From NCBI RefSeq assembly GCF_018402285.1, contig NZ_JAGYJH010000006.1, positions 310,847 to 374,846 on the forward strand: a stretch of DNA of 64,000 bases, given 5' to 3'. This document shows, piece after piece, positions 9,312-18,500 of the stretch (its first letter is position 1; each line of letters starts with the position of its first letter). Origin of the DNA: Hyphomonas sp. GTDB taxonomy: Bacteria > Pseudomonadota > Alphaproteobacteria > Caulobacterales > Hyphomonadaceae. Under the pieces are notes generated by a model. The model searched no databases, was not told the origin of the DNA, and worked only from the letters and a program-made list of their open reading frames with translations. A program made the position numbers and the translations under genes.

Positions 9312-9680
9312 ATGATCAAGCTCACCTTCTGCCTGCGGCGCCTGCCGCATCTCAGCCGGGAGGAGTTTCAGCGCTATTGGCTGGGCACCCATGCCCCGCT
9401 GGTAGCCGCCAGGGCCAAGACGCTCGGCATTCTCAAATACGAGCAGATCCATGCCGGGTTTGACGAGATGAGCGCGGCCGCCCGCGCCTCGCGTGACGCC
9501 TCAGAGCCCTATGACGGGATCGCGGAGCTCTGGTTTGAAAGCGAGGAGGCGATGCGTGCCAACGCTCAGAAGCCCGGCGTGGCAGAGGCCGCGCGGGAGC
9601 TGCTGGAGGACGAACGCAAATTTATTGATCTTGCCAACTCGCCCCTCTGGTATAACCGCGTCCACACGATTGTGGGGTGA
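9312..9680 (+). CDS. EthD-domain protein
   Basis: A 122-residue dimeric alpha-beta-barrel type protein. It has the EthD pattern: KLTFCLRRLPHLSREEFQRYWLGTHAPLV at the N-terminus, then YDGIAELWFESEEAMRA and a C-terminal FIDLANSPLWYNRVHTI. EthD-like proteins are small accessory or isomerase-like proteins in the degradation of diverse compounds; this one has no defined substrate. The position 17 bp behind the acyl-CoA dehydrogenase gene suggests co-transcription and a role in the same catabolic step. Confidence 0.8.
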   Translation: MIKLTFCLRRLPHLSREEFQRYWLGTHAPLVAARAKTLGILKYEQIHAGFDEMSAAARASRDASEPYDGIAELWFESEEAMRANAQKPGVAEAARELLEDERKFIDLANSPLWYNRVHTIVG

Positions 9681-9683
9681 CCC

Positions 9684-10886
9684 TCACCCCTCATTCGTGC
9701 CCAGAGCATCGGCGAGGTCGGCGAGAATGTCCTCGGCGTCTTCCAGGCCAACGGAGAGGCGCACGAGGCCGTCGCTGATGCCATGTTCGATACGCTCTTC
9801 GCGGCTGTAGGTCGAGTGCGTCATGCTCGCGGGATGCTGGACGAGGGTTTCAGCGTCCCCCAGGCTGACGGCGCGGCGGATCATCCGCAGGCGGTTCATC
9901 ATGGCGATGCCCGCTTTATAGCCGCCTTTCAGCTCCAGCGCGATCATGCCGCCAAAGCCCGGCATCTGGCGCTTGGCGAGGTCATGCTGCGGATGGCTTT
10001 CCAGGCCCGGATAATAGACCGTCTCGACGCCGGGCTGGGCTTCCAGCCACTGCGCGATCCTGAGTCCGCTTTCGCAATGGCGCGCCATGCGCAGCTGCAG
10101 GGTCTTCAGGCCGCGCATCACCAGCATCGCATTGAAGGGCGACATGACCGATCCGGTCATGTCCTTCACACCCACCATGCGCACTTCCTTGATGGCCTCG
10201 GCGCGGCCAAGCACGATGCCCGCCACAAGGTCGCCATGACCGCCGAGATATTTCGTGGCTGAATGGACGACGAAGTCAGCGCCAAGTTCAATCGGCCGGG
10301 TGAGCAGGGGGGTGGCATAGGTGTTGTCTACGGCAACCAGCGCGCCGGCCTGATGGGCAATGCGCGCGGCGGCGCGAATGTCCACCAGGCGCATGTTGGG
10401 ATTGGCCGGCGTCTCGAAATAGACAAGGCGTGTCTTCTCGCTGATCGCGGCAGCGAGGTTTTCCGGTTCGCGCAAGTCTACATGGGTGATCTTGATGCCG
10501 AAGCGGGAAAGCCCGTCGCGCATGAAGGCAAAGGTGCAGCCATAGAGCGTCTTGTCGGTGATGATCTCGTCGCCCGGCTTCAGCAGGGTCCACATCAGGG
10601 ATGAGATCGCCCCCATGCCGGAAGCGGTGGCGAGACCGGCTTCGGCGCCCTCCAGGTTGGCAATCCGCGCTTCCAGCAGGGCCACGGTGGGGTTGGAGAT
10701 GCGCGAATAGATGTGGCCTTCGGCTTCCCCGGCAAACAGGGCGCCGCCCGTTTCAGCGTCAGGGAAGGCGAAAGTGGAGGTAAGGTGCAGGGGCGGGGTC
10801 AGCGCGAAGTCGTTCTTTGCCGGGTCGTATCCGTGATGGATCGCGCGGGTCGCCGGGCCGAGCGGGCGGGAAGCGTCATAAGCCAT
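9684..10886 (-). CDS. megL: Methionine gamma-lyase (Cys/Met metabolism PLP enzyme)
   Basis: A 400-residue fold-type I PLP enzyme. The PLP lysine is Lys212 in SATKYLGGHGD. TLYGCTFAF (Tyr115, Cys117) matches the active-site cysteine that marks methionine gamma-lyases among their cystathionine-lyase relatives. The expected reaction splits methionine to methanethiol, ammonia and 2-oxobutyrate. O-acylhomoserine sulfhydrylase is the main alternative. The divergent neighbour is an Lrp/AsnC regulator, as for mdeA/mdeR in Pseudomonas putida. A clear AGGAG precedes the start. Confidence 0.85.
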   Translation of the reverse strand: MAYDASRPLGPATRAIHHGYDPAKNDFALTPPLHLTSTFAFPDAETGGALFAGEAEGHIYSRISNPTVALLEARIANLEGAEAGLATASGMGAISSLMWTLLKPGDEIITDKTLYGCTFAFMRDGLSRFGIKITHVDLREPENLAAAISEKTRLVYFETPANPNMRLVDIRAAARIAHQAGALVAVDNTYATPLLTRPIELGADFVVHSATKYLGGHGDLVAGIVLGRAEAIKEVRMVGVKDMTGSVMSPFNAMLVMRGLKTLQLRMARHCESGLRIAQWLEAQPGVETVYYPGLESHPQHDLAKRQMPGFGGMIALELKGGYKAGIAMMNRLRMIRRAVSLGDAETLVQHPASMTHSTYSREERIEHGISDGLVRLSVGLEDAEDILADLADALGTNEG

Positions 10887-10939
10887 GGCCAGTTCTCCTG
10901 AGTTTCTGGTATCGTAACAGAAAACCAGCGGCCATACTT

Positions 10940-11014
10940 GCCATAGATGCCCATGTTATGCTCATATTTTGGCATAATATGCCAATGAGGTGCCTCATGG
11001 ACGCCATAGATGCC
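10940..11014. repeat. 12-bp direct repeat flanking the regulator start
   Basis: GCCATAGATGCC occurs at 10940-10951 and again, exactly, at 11003-11014 just inside the regulator gene. The shorter motif GCCATA is also at 10931. Together with the palindrome between the two copies, these could be half-sites of an Lrp-type array, since Lrp octamers bind several spaced sites. Confidence 0.5.
10969..10985. promoter_or_regulatory. 17-bp palindrome, candidate Lrp-family operator
   Basis: TTGGCATA and TATGCCAA flank one central A: a perfect inverted repeat 11 bp upstream of the preferred regulator start (10997) and 83 bp upstream of the lyase start. Its place between a divergent enzyme/regulator pair and its symmetry fit an operator that controls both genes. 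Confidence 0.6.
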
Positions 11015-11467
11015 AAAATCGTGCGCGCGTTGCAGCGGGATGGGCGGCTGACCAATCTGGAACTGGCCGAGGAGGTGGGCCTCTCGCCCTCGCCCTGCCT
11101 GCGGCGGGTGAAGAATCTCGAAGCAGCCGGCATAATTCAGGGATATTCTGCGCTGGTGGATCAGAAGGCCTGCGGCTTTCCCATCACCTGCCTTGTTCGT
11201 ATCCGCCTCGCCAATCACGCGCAGGACACGGTCCGCGCCTTCGAGCAGAAGATTGCTGAAACCGACGCCGTGCTGGACTGCTACCTGATGACCGGCGGGG
11301 CCGACTATGAGCTGCGCGTCGTCGCCCGTAGCCTGGACGATTATGAACAGCTTGTGCGCCAGACCATCCAGACGCTGCCCGGCATTGCCTCAATTGAAAC
11401 CAGTTTTGCGTATGGCGTGGTCAAGAAGTCGCGAATTCTTCCGGTCATTGCCGAAAAGGGTGCATAG
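10997..11467 (+). CDS. Lrp/AsnC-family transcriptional regulator
   Basis: A 156-residue regulator. The N-terminal winged helix-turn-helix (MDAIDAKIVRALQRDGRLTNLELAEEVGLSPSPCLRRVKNLEAAGII) is followed by a RAM/AsnC ligand-binding domain ending in LPGIASIETSFAYGVVK. The start at 10997 has GAGG six bases upstream; an in-frame ATG at 10985 is possible but falls on the palindrome edge. By position it likely responds to methionine or a related amino acid and controls the divergent methionine gamma-lyase gene and itself. Confidence 0.85.
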   Translation: MDAIDAKIVRALQRDGRLTNLELAEEVGLSPSPCLRRVKNLEAAGIIQGYSALVDQKACGFPITCLVRIRLANHAQDTVRAFEQKIAETDAVLDCYLMTGGADYELRVVARSLDDYEQLVRQTIQTLPGIASIETSFAYGVVKKSRILPVIAEKGA

Positions 11468-11502
11468 CGGCCCGCCACGAAAACCTGCTAAGTAACCCCT
11501 TG

Positions 11503-14346
11503 ATGACGCCTCCGACAAAATCCCCCCCGACGCTCCTGTCTGCTGGCCGCACGCCAGCTTCCCGCCGGCCCGGCAAATGGCGCATTGCCGACATCATCGA
11601 TGGCCGCGCCCTGCGGGTGAAGCTGACGGCCGCGGCGCTGGACAATCTCGGCCATGATGCGGCGGCGCGGAAATCGGCGCTCAACCTGCTGCACGGGGCC
11701 ATGTTCCGCGGCCGCCTGATTGCGCAGGAGCGTTTGCAACAGGGGGCCGATGGTCTCGACACCGCCCGCCTTCTCGCGGCGGTTCAGGACGAGGTGATCC
11801 ACGCGCTTTACGATTTCACGGTGACGCACGTTCACCGTGCGTCCAACCCCACTGAAGCCGAGCGCCTCGCAATCCTGGCCACCGGCGGCTATGGCCGCAG
11901 CGTCATGGCGCCGTCCTCGGATACCGATCTTCTGTTCCTGCGCGCCTACAAGGCAAGCCCGCATACCGAGAGCGTGATCGAATACATGCTCTATGCCCTC
12001 TGGGACATGGGACTGAAAGTCGGAAATGCGTTCCGTACACCCATCGATTGCGTGAAGCTGGCCGCTGATGACGTCACCATCAAGACCAGCCTCCTGGACG
12101 CGCGCTTCATCTGCGGCGACGAACTGCTCGCCAATGACATGATGGCGCTGTTCCGGAAGGATGCCATCAAGGGCAAGGATGCCCAGTTCATTGCCGACAA
12201 GCTGGCCGAGCGCGATGCCCGCCACACAAGGATGGGTGATGCGCGCTATGTCGTCGAGCCTAATGTGAAGGACGGCAAGGGCGGCCTGCGCGACCTGCAG
12301 ACACTCTACTGGATCGTCAAGCACATGTATGGCGGGCGCACGCTGGAAGATGTGATGCGCACCGGACCGTTCACGGACCATGAGTATGCGATCTTCATCC
12401 GCGCCGCTCGTTTCCTCTGGACGGTGCGCTGCCATATGCACTTTGTGACCGGCCGCGCCGAAGACAGGCTCAGCTTTGACCTGCAGCCCGAGATTGCGTC
12501 CCGCATGGGCTATCGCGACCGGGAAGGGCAGCAGGGGGTGGAGCGCTTCATGAAGCGCTACTTCCTTGTGGCCAAGGATGTTGGCGGCCTGACGCGCATC
12601 CTGGCGGCCAAGCTGGAAGCCGATCACAAGAAGAAACCCGAAGGCCTGCGCCGTTTCCTGCCCTCGCGCCCGCCCCAGCCGCTCGCCGAAGCGGGCTTCC
12701 TGATCGAGACCGGCCGGATCAACATCACCGAAGACAAGGTGATGTCGGAAGATCCCCTGAACATGCTGCGCCTGTTCACGATTGCCCGGCGCGAGCAGAA
12801 GGATATCCATCCCGGCGCCCTGACGGCACTAACCCGGAATCTCCGGGGGCTGAGCGAGGCTGTGCGGGAAACAGAAGGCGCGCGCGCCCTGATTCTCGAC
12901 GCGATCCTCGGCGGGAAGGAACCGGGCCCGATCCTGCGCCGTATGAACGAAGCCGGGGTTCTGGGCCGTGCGATTCCCGAATTCGGCTCAATCGTCGCAC
13001 AGACGCAGTTCAACATGTATCATCACTATACGGTCGATGAGCATACCCTGCGCGCTGTCGAAACGATTGCCGATCTCGAATATGGCCGGGGCAATACGGC
13101 GCCGCTCGCAACCGAGCTGTTTGGGCAGATCGAAAACCGCCGCGCGCTCTATCTGGCCATGCTTCTGCATGACACCGGCAAGGGGAAGGGCGACCAGCAG
13201 GAAGCAGGCATGCGCACATCGCGCCGCGCCTGTGAGCGCCTCGGCATCCCGGACGAGGAGACCGATCTCGTCGTCTGGCTTGTCGGCCACCATCTGGAAA
13301 TGAGCGAAACTGCTCAGAAACGCGATATTGCCGACCCGCGTACCGTGGCGACTTTTGCCCGCCTTGTCGGTTCTCTGGAGCGGCTGCGCCTCCTTTACAT
13401 TCTCACCGTGGCCGACATCAAAGCGGTCGGTCCGGCCGTCTGGAACGCGTGGAAAGGCCAGCTGCTGGCCGACCTTTACCACAACACAGCCGCCGCTCTT
13501 CGCGGGGGGCGTACGGATGAGGCCGCTGTTCTCTCCGAGCTGGAGCGCCGGGCCGAAATGCGCCGCGAAGCCCTGGTGGAACGCATCGGCGCCGTGCCGT
13601 CACTCCTGCTCGAGCTGGAAACCGCCTACTGGACGGGCTTTGATCCTGATGACATCGCCTGGCATGCGGCCGCGCTCGCCACGGGCGGCGATGTCGTCAC
13701 CTCCCGCATGGCGCCGGAAGGCGGGGCCGTCGCCCTGCTCGTCTCGGGGAAGGACCGCACCGGCCTCTTCGCAGACCTTGCCGGGACGCTCGCGCGTATG
13801 GGCGCCAACATTGTCGCCGCGCAGGTCTTCACCTCCAAGGGCGGGCGCATCGTTGACGTCTTCATGCTGCACGATGCCCGCGGCCTGCCCTATGGCGAGG
13901 GCGACGGGCCGCGCCTTGCCAAGCTTGAACAGGCGATCCTCGGCGCGCTCGGCGGCAAGGTGCCGGGCGGGGCCGTCAAGTCCCGCTCCGGGCGGCGCGA
14001 GGCAGCCTTCCTCGTCCAGCCTTCGGTCCAGATCCATGACGAAGTCTCGCTCGACTACATGGTGATTGATGTGGCCGCCCGCGACCGGCCGGGCCTCCTG
14101 CATGAGGTCGCCGAAGTGCTCGCCGACATGAAGCTTTCGATCCATTCGGCGCATGTGGGCTCCTACGGGGAGCGCGTGTTCGATGCGTTCTATGTAAAAT
14201 CCGACAGCGGCGCCGCGACACTCTCGAAAGCCCGCAAAGAAGCACTCCGCGAACGTCTTCTCGCCGTACTTTCCCGCGAAGAACCCGAAGGCCCGCACAC
14301 CCCGGCCCGCAAGCTCAAACGCTCGCGCGCCGTGGACAGCTTCTGA
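11503..14346 (+). CDS. glnD: [Protein-PII] uridylyltransferase/uridylyl-removing enzyme
   Basis: A 947-residue bifunctional nitrogen sensor. The nucleotidyltransferase motif GGYGR-(6)-SSDTDLL is at about 128-144. The GlnD linker PNVKDGKGGLRDLQTLYW follows. The HD phosphohydrolase motif LLHDTGKGKG is near 552. Two C-terminal ACT domains (about 740-800 and 850-920) bind glutamine. It uridylylates PII when glutamine is low and reverses this when it is high. I use the ATG at 11503; a TTG sits directly before it. murJ follows after 23 bp, a common alphaproteobacterial arrangement. Confidence 0.95.
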   Translation: MTPPTKSPPTLLSAGRTPASRRPGKWRIADIIDGRALRVKLTAAALDNLGHDAAARKSALNLLHGAMFRGRLIAQERLQQGADGLDTARLLAAVQDEVIHALYDFTVTHVHRASNPTEAERLAILATGGYGRSVMAPSSDTDLLFLRAYKASPHTESVIEYMLYALWDMGLKVGNAFRTPIDCVKLAADDVTIKTSLLDARFICGDELLANDMMALFRKDAIKGKDAQFIADKLAERDARHTRMGDARYVVEPNVKDGKGGLRDLQTLYWIVKHMYGGRTLEDVMRTGPFTDHEYAIFIRAARFLWTVRCHMHFVTGRAEDRLSFDLQPEIASRMGYRDREGQQGVERFMKRYFLVAKDVGGLTRILAAKLEADHKKKPEGLRRFLPSRPPQPLAEAGFLIETGRINITEDKVMSEDPLNMLRLFTIARREQKDIHPGALTALTRNLRGLSEAVRETEGARALILDAILGGKEPGPILRRMNEAGVLGRAIPEFGSIVAQTQFNMYHHYTVDEHTLRAVETIADLEYGRGNTAPLATELFGQIENRRALYLAMLLHDTGKGKGDQQEAGMRTSRRACERLGIPDEETDLVVWLVGHHLEMSETAQKRDIADPRTVATFARLVGSLERLRLLYILTVADIKAVGPAVWNAWKGQLLADLYHNTAAALRGGRTDEAAVLSELERRAEMRREALVERIGAVPSLLLELETAYWTGFDPDDIAWHAAALATGGDVVTSRMAPEGGAVALLVSGKDRTGLFADLAGTLARMGANIVAAQVFTSKGGRIVDVFMLHDARGLPYGEGDGPRLAKLEQAILGALGGKVPGGAVKSRSGRREAAFLVQPSVQIHDEVSLDYMVIDVAARDRPGLLHEVAEVLADMKLSIHSAHVGSYGERVFDAFYVKSDSGAATLSKARKEALRERLLAVLSREEPEGPHTPARKLKRSRAVDSF

Positions 14347-14369
14347 GAATTGGTTCAACCGGGGAAACC

Positions 14370-15926
14370 ATGAGCCTCGCCCGAAACACTGCCGTTCAGG
14401 CCTCGCTGACCCTGGCGAGCCGCATCCTCGGCCTCGCGCGGGATGTGATCCTCGTCGCGAAGATTGGCGCAGGCCCCGTGGGCGATGCCTGGGCAACCGC
14501 CCAGCAGTTCCCGAACCTCTTCCGGCGCGTCTTTGCCGAAGGCGCCTTCGCCTCTGCCTTCGTGCCATCTTATGCGCGCACGCTGGAAGCCGAAGGGCCA
14601 GAGGCTGCCCGGCAGGTGGCAGAGGACGCCTTGCGTGTCCTTTTCGCGATGACGGCGGCGTTGACCATCCTCGCCCAGATTTTCATGCCCTGGGTCCTGC
14701 TCCTCATCCATGGCGGGCAGGCGGACGATCCGGAACACTATGATCTCGCGGTCCTGCTCACGCGGATCACGATGCCCTACCTTACCTTCATGGCGATCGG
14801 CGCCTTGCTCTCAGGCGTGCTGAACTCTGCCGAGCGGTTCATTCTTTCGGCTGGCGCGCCAACGGTTCTCAATCTCTGCCTCATACCGGCAGGCCTTCTG
14901 GGCACTACGCCGGTCATTACGACCCAGTATGCGGCGGTTGCCTTTCTCATTGCGGGCTTCCTTCAGGCAGGCCTCCTCTGGTGGGGCGTGGCCCGCCAGA
15001 AAGTCCGGCTGAGCCTGATCGGCTGGCCGCGTCTGACACCTGCAGTGAAGAAAATGCTGCTGCTGGCCGTGCCAGGCACGATTGCCGCCTCGGGCACCCA
15101 GATCAACATCATCGTCAGCCAGTCGCTCGCGAGTTTCGAGGTCAGCGCCAAGAGCTGGCTTTATGCGGCAGACCGTCTCTATCAACTTCCCCTGGGCCTT
15201 GTCGGTGTCGCGGTGGGCGTTGCCATCCTCCCCCGCCTCAGCCGCGCAGCGCGGGCAGGGGATGGGGACGCGGGAAGCCGCACCATGGATGAAGGCCTTG
15301 GCCTGGCAATGGCGCTGACGCTCCCGGCCGCTGCCTCGCTGATGATGGCGCCGGTCTTCCTGATCGACGCCTTCTTTGCGCGCGGCGCGTTCACGGAGGC
15401 AGACGCCGTCGCGGCCGGCGCGGCCCTCTTCCACTTTGCCTGGGGCGTGCCCGCCTTTGTGCTGATCAAGGTGCTCGCCCCGCCCTTCTTTGCAAGGGAA
15501 GATACCAAGACCCCGATGCGCTTTGCCCTTGTCTCGGTGGCCATCAACACGGTTCTGGGGGCAGGGCTTTTCTTCTGGCTGAAGCAATCAGGACAGATGG
15601 GCTTTACCGGCCTCGCCATCGCCACCAGCGCAGCCTCCTGGGTCAATGCCCTCCTGCTGGCGGCGACCCTTGCCCGTCGCGGCTGGTACAGGCCCGGCGC
15701 CCGCGCCGTTTCCGGCATCGTGCGGGCCTTTCTGGCCACGCTTATCCTGTCTGCGGCCATCTGGGCCATGCTCTGGCAACTGCCCGCCATCCAGGGCGCG
15801 CTCGGGGGCTCCAAGGAGCTTGCCGCCGCAATCATCGTGCTTGCCGGGGGCTTCATTTACACCTTCGCCGCCTTCCTGACCGGCGCCGTCCGTCTTAGCG
15901 ACATCCGGCAGGCTTTGCGCCGCTGA
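14370..15926 (+). CDS. murJ: Lipid II flippase MurJ
   Basis: A 518-residue polytopic inner-membrane protein of the MVF/MOP superfamily. The family start is clear: NTAVQASLTLASRILGLARDVILVAKIGAGPVGDAW, then QQFPNLFRRVFAEGAFASAFVP. About 14 hydrophobic segments run to the C-terminus. It exports lipid II across the cytoplasmic membrane for peptidoglycan synthesis. It sits 23 bp behind glnD and 25 bp ahead of trpS, so the three probably share a transcript. Confidence 0.95.
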   Translation: MSLARNTAVQASLTLASRILGLARDVILVAKIGAGPVGDAWATAQQFPNLFRRVFAEGAFASAFVPSYARTLEAEGPEAARQVAEDALRVLFAMTAALTILAQIFMPWVLLLIHGGQADDPEHYDLAVLLTRITMPYLTFMAIGALLSGVLNSAERFILSAGAPTVLNLCLIPAGLLGTTPVITTQYAAVAFLIAGFLQAGLLWWGVARQKVRLSLIGWPRLTPAVKKMLLLAVPGTIAASGTQINIIVSQSLASFEVSAKSWLYAADRLYQLPLGLVGVAVGVAILPRLSRAARAGDGDAGSRTMDEGLGLAMALTLPAAASLMMAPVFLIDAFFARGAFTEADAVAAGAALFHFAWGVPAFVLIKVLAPPFFAREDTKTPMRFALVSVAINTVLGAGLFFWLKQSGQMGFTGLAIATSAASWVNALLLAATLARRGWYRPGARAVSGIVRAFLATLILSAAIWAMLWQLPAIQGALGGSKELAAAIIVLAGGFIYTFAAFLTGAVRLSDIRQALRR

Positions 15927-15951
15927 TCAAACGCGCTAAAGGCGCCGGATC

Positions 15952-16986
15952 ATGACCGACCAGACCCAAGCCTATACCGGCCCGAAACGCGTATTCTCCG
16001 GCGTCCAGCCAACCGGCAACCTCCACCTCGGGAACTATCTCGGGGCGCTCAAGAAGTTTGCCGACCTTCAGCGCGAGGGCCATGACTGCATCTTCAGCGT
16101 CGTGGACCTGCACGCGATCACCATGCCTCTGGAGAAGGGGGCCCTGATCTCGCATACCCGCCAGATCGCGGCCGCCTTCATTGCCGCCGGGGTTGATCCG
16201 TCCAAGTCGATCATCTTCCCGCAGTCTTCGGTGCTCGCGCATGTGGAACTCGCCTGGATCTTCAACTGCACCGCCCGCATGGGCTGGGTCGAGCGGATGA
16301 CCCAGTTCAAGGACAAGGCCGGTAAGGATGCCGAGCGCGCCTCTGTGGGCCTGTTCACCTATCCGGTGCTCCAGGCCGCAGACATTCTCGCCTACAAGGC
16401 AACCCATGTCCCCGTCGGCGAGGACCAGAAACAGCATCTGGAGCTCAGCCGCGACATCGCCGAGCGCTTCAACCGCGACTACGATGTGCCAGGCTTCTTC
16501 CCGCAACCTGAGCCGATGATCAAAGGCCCCGGCGCGCGGATCATGAGCCTCAAGGACGGCACGAAGAAGATGTCGAAGTCTGACCCTTCTGACCTCTCCC
16601 GCATCAATCTCGTGGACGATGCCGACACGATCTCAAAGAAGATCAAGAAGGCGACAACCGATGCCGGCGTCATTCCGGGTACGGTCAAAGAACTTGAGGG
16701 CCGTCCAGAAGTCGAAAACCTCGTCGGCATCTACGCCGCCCTGTCCGGCCGCACGGCAGAAGGGGTCCTCGCCGAGTTTGAAGGCAAGGGCTTTGGCGTG
16801 TTCAAGCCGGCGCTGGCCGATGTGACAGTGGCGCATCTGGCGCCGATCACCGCAAGGTTCCGCGAGATTCTCGACGACGAGGCCGGGCTTGACCGCGTGC
16901 TCGCCGATGGCGCGGCCCGGGCGAGTGCTCTGGCCGCCCCGATCATGGAGGATGTGCGCCGGATCGTTGGTTTCTGGCGCGCCTGA
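15952..16986 (+). CDS. trpS: Tryptophanyl-tRNA synthetase
   Basis: A 344-residue class I aminoacyl-tRNA synthetase. The ATP-binding HIGH-type motif reads [12 protein letters not shown] (about 23-34) and the KMSKS loop is intact as KKMSKSDPS (about 203-211). [11 protein letters not shown] and [22 protein letters not shown] are TrpRS signatures. It charges tRNA-Trp. The start lies 25 bp after murJ. A 315-bp spacer follows. Confidence 0.95.
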   Translation: MTDQTQAYTGPKRVFSGVQPTGNLHLGNYLGALKKFADLQREGHDCIFSVVDLHAITMPLEKGALISHTRQIAAAFIAAGVDPSKSIIFPQSSVLAHVELAWIFNCTARMGWVERMTQFKDKAGKDAERASVGLFTYPVLQAADILAYKATHVPVGEDQKQHLELSRDIAERFNRDYDVPGFFPQPEPMIKGPGARIMSLKDGTKKMSKSDPSDLSRINLVDDADTISKKIKKATTDAGVIPGTVKELEGRPEVENLVGIYAALSGRTAEGVLAEFEGKGFGVFKPALADVTVAHLAPITARFREILDDEAGLDRVLADGAARASALAAPIMEDVRRIVGFWRA

Positions 16987-17301
16987 CGCGCCCCCGGCCA
17001 CTTTGGACACTTCAAAAGCAGGCGCGCCTTAAAAGCGCCGCACGCGCCCTGCATCTCTTTCAGCTGTGCGGGGAATCAACCCATCCTCGTAAGGAGAGTT
17101 CTTTTCGCGGGGATGGCGAATGGGGATCAAGGGGCTGCCTCAGAGGCGAGTTGGCTGGCGGGCCGGGACACCTTCTGCTGCTGGAATTGCGACAGAAAGC
17201 GGTAAATTGGTGCTTGAATTAACCACATCGCCTTGCTTGCTGAAATTTCATGCGCAACTGGCCTGTTAATAACGGTTTAACAGCTTCATAAACGGCACAG
17301 G
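16987..17301. other. 315-bp intergenic region upstream of the DUF2333 gene
   Basis: No conserved gene is seen. It holds a CtrA-like site near its right end, a TTAAC half-site at 17219-17223, a GANTC motif at 17073-17077, and one 30-codon ORF (17113-17205, MANGDQGAAS...CCWNCDRKR) with no convincing ribosome site. The length is generous for this compact genome, so a promoter with upstream sites or a small RNA is possible. Confidence 0.5.
17266..17281 (+). promoter_or_regulatory. CtrA-type binding site TTAA-N7-TTAAC
   Basis: TTAA at 17266-17269, seven bases (TAACGGT), then TTAA at 17277-17280 followed by C: an exact match to the alphaproteobacterial CtrA consensus. It ends 20 bp before the DUF2333 ATG. 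If CtrA binds at the -35 position, transcription would begin around the ATG, implying a leaderless message or a later start; the alternative is repression of an overlapping promoter. Confidence 0.6.
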
Positions 17302-18420
17302 ATGAACAAATCCACAGCACCCCAGAAGAAGCGGCGTAAAAGCATGGCAGCAGCGGCGGCAGTGAAACTCCCTCGGGCCTATGAAGAGCGCGAGCACGCT
17401 CCCGCCCCGGCGGACGACCCGACACATTTCATCTCGCTCGACTATGCCGAGCCCAGCCCGATCATGATCGGCTTTCAGAAGGGCTGGCGCACGGTGAAAC
17501 GTACGCTGAAGATCGGTCTCGTGGCCGCCGCGGTTGGCGCCTATCCGGCTGCGGTTGTTCTCTCCAGCTACGTTGACGACAAGCCCATCGGCATTCCCGC
17601 CGAGCAGAGCTGGGCTGTGCCGGGCATTGCCGTGGCCATTCACAAGATCGCGCGCGAGCTCGAAGGCGCCGGCTGGGCGGCCAATCGCCCGACCTGGCAT
17701 CCCCAGGCACGCCTGACCGCGCTGCCCGCCTGGCAGTCGGGCACGGCAGACGCCTTGTCCCAGCATGTCCAGCTGATCTCCGAACTGGCGCCTTATGAAG
17801 GCGCCCCTGACAGCGATCTGGCCGCTGCCTCCCGTCTGCTCTCGGAAGTCCCCGGCGAGCCGATGCGCCCCCGCCTCACGGCGGCAGCCGAAGCGCTCAA
17901 CCGCTTTGACACACGCGCCTCGCGCGGCCTGGCCATGCGGCCGATGCCCGAAGAGATCATGACGCGGGAACTCGCCCTCTTCGCAGGTTGGGCGAGCGAA
18001 GATCGCGCCGCCCTCTCTGACCGCATCAATGCCCGTCAGGAAGGCGGCTGGCCTGCCAGCAAGGAAGACATCGCCGCTTTCTACCGCGCCAAGGCTCACG
18101 CCCATGTCGCCCATGAGATGTTCGCCGCCAATGTCGACAAGGCATTCACGCTTTCGGATACGGCTGTTCTGGTGGCGGCCGACCGGGTCGAGGCCGCCTG
18201 GGAGCGTGCCGCCGAAATGAAGCCGATCTTCGTTTCCAACCAGTCGGACTCCGCTGTCCTAACGCCCAACCACCTTGCCAGCATGGCCTACTTCCTTCTC
18301 GAAGCCGAAGAAGCCTCCCGCCACCTCATCAAGCTGATGGAACCGGCAGCGGAAGATGAGGTAATTGAAGAGACTTCGGTTGCCCAGACCGACGCCGATG
18401 CCGAGATCGCGCTGCCCTGA
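17302..18420 (+). CDS. DUF2333-like membrane-anchored protein
   Basis: A 372-residue protein with a cytosolic, Lys/Arg-rich N-terminus, one transmembrane helix (about 70-90) and a large, mostly helical periplasmic domain. The pattern of the outer part (GWAANRP, then PAWQSG, DSDLAAASRLL, DIAAFYRAKAHAHVAHEMF, AWERAAEM, VLTPNHLASMAYFLLEAEEASRHLIKLM) agrees with what I know of DUF2333; function unknown. The acidic Ala/Glu tail is low complexity. An in-frame ATG at 17344 is an alternative start. The CtrA-like site upstream suggests cell-cycle-regulated expression. Confidence 0.65.
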   Translation: MNKSTAPQKKRRKSMAAAAAVKLPRAYEEREHAPAPADDPTHFISLDYAEPSPIMIGFQKGWRTVKRTLKIGLVAAAVGAYPAAVVLSSYVDDKPIGIPAEQSWAVPGIAVAIHKIARELEGAGWAANRPTWHPQARLTALPAWQSGTADALSQHVQLISELAPYEGAPDSDLAAASRLLSEVPGEPMRPRLTAAAEALNRFDTRASRGLAMRPMPEEIMTRELALFAGWASEDRAALSDRINARQEGGWPASKEDIAAFYRAKAHAHVAHEMFAANVDKAFTLSDTAVLVAADRVEAAWERAAEMKPIFVSNQSDSAVLTPNHLASMAYFLLEAEEASRHLIKLMEPAAEDEVIEETSVAQTDADAEIALP

Positions 18421-18500
18421 TCTGTCGCCAATGCCCCGCGCTCCCTTGATCTGAAGGGAAGGGCGGGCCATGTCTGGGTCGAGACAGGGAAGGCCCCGAC

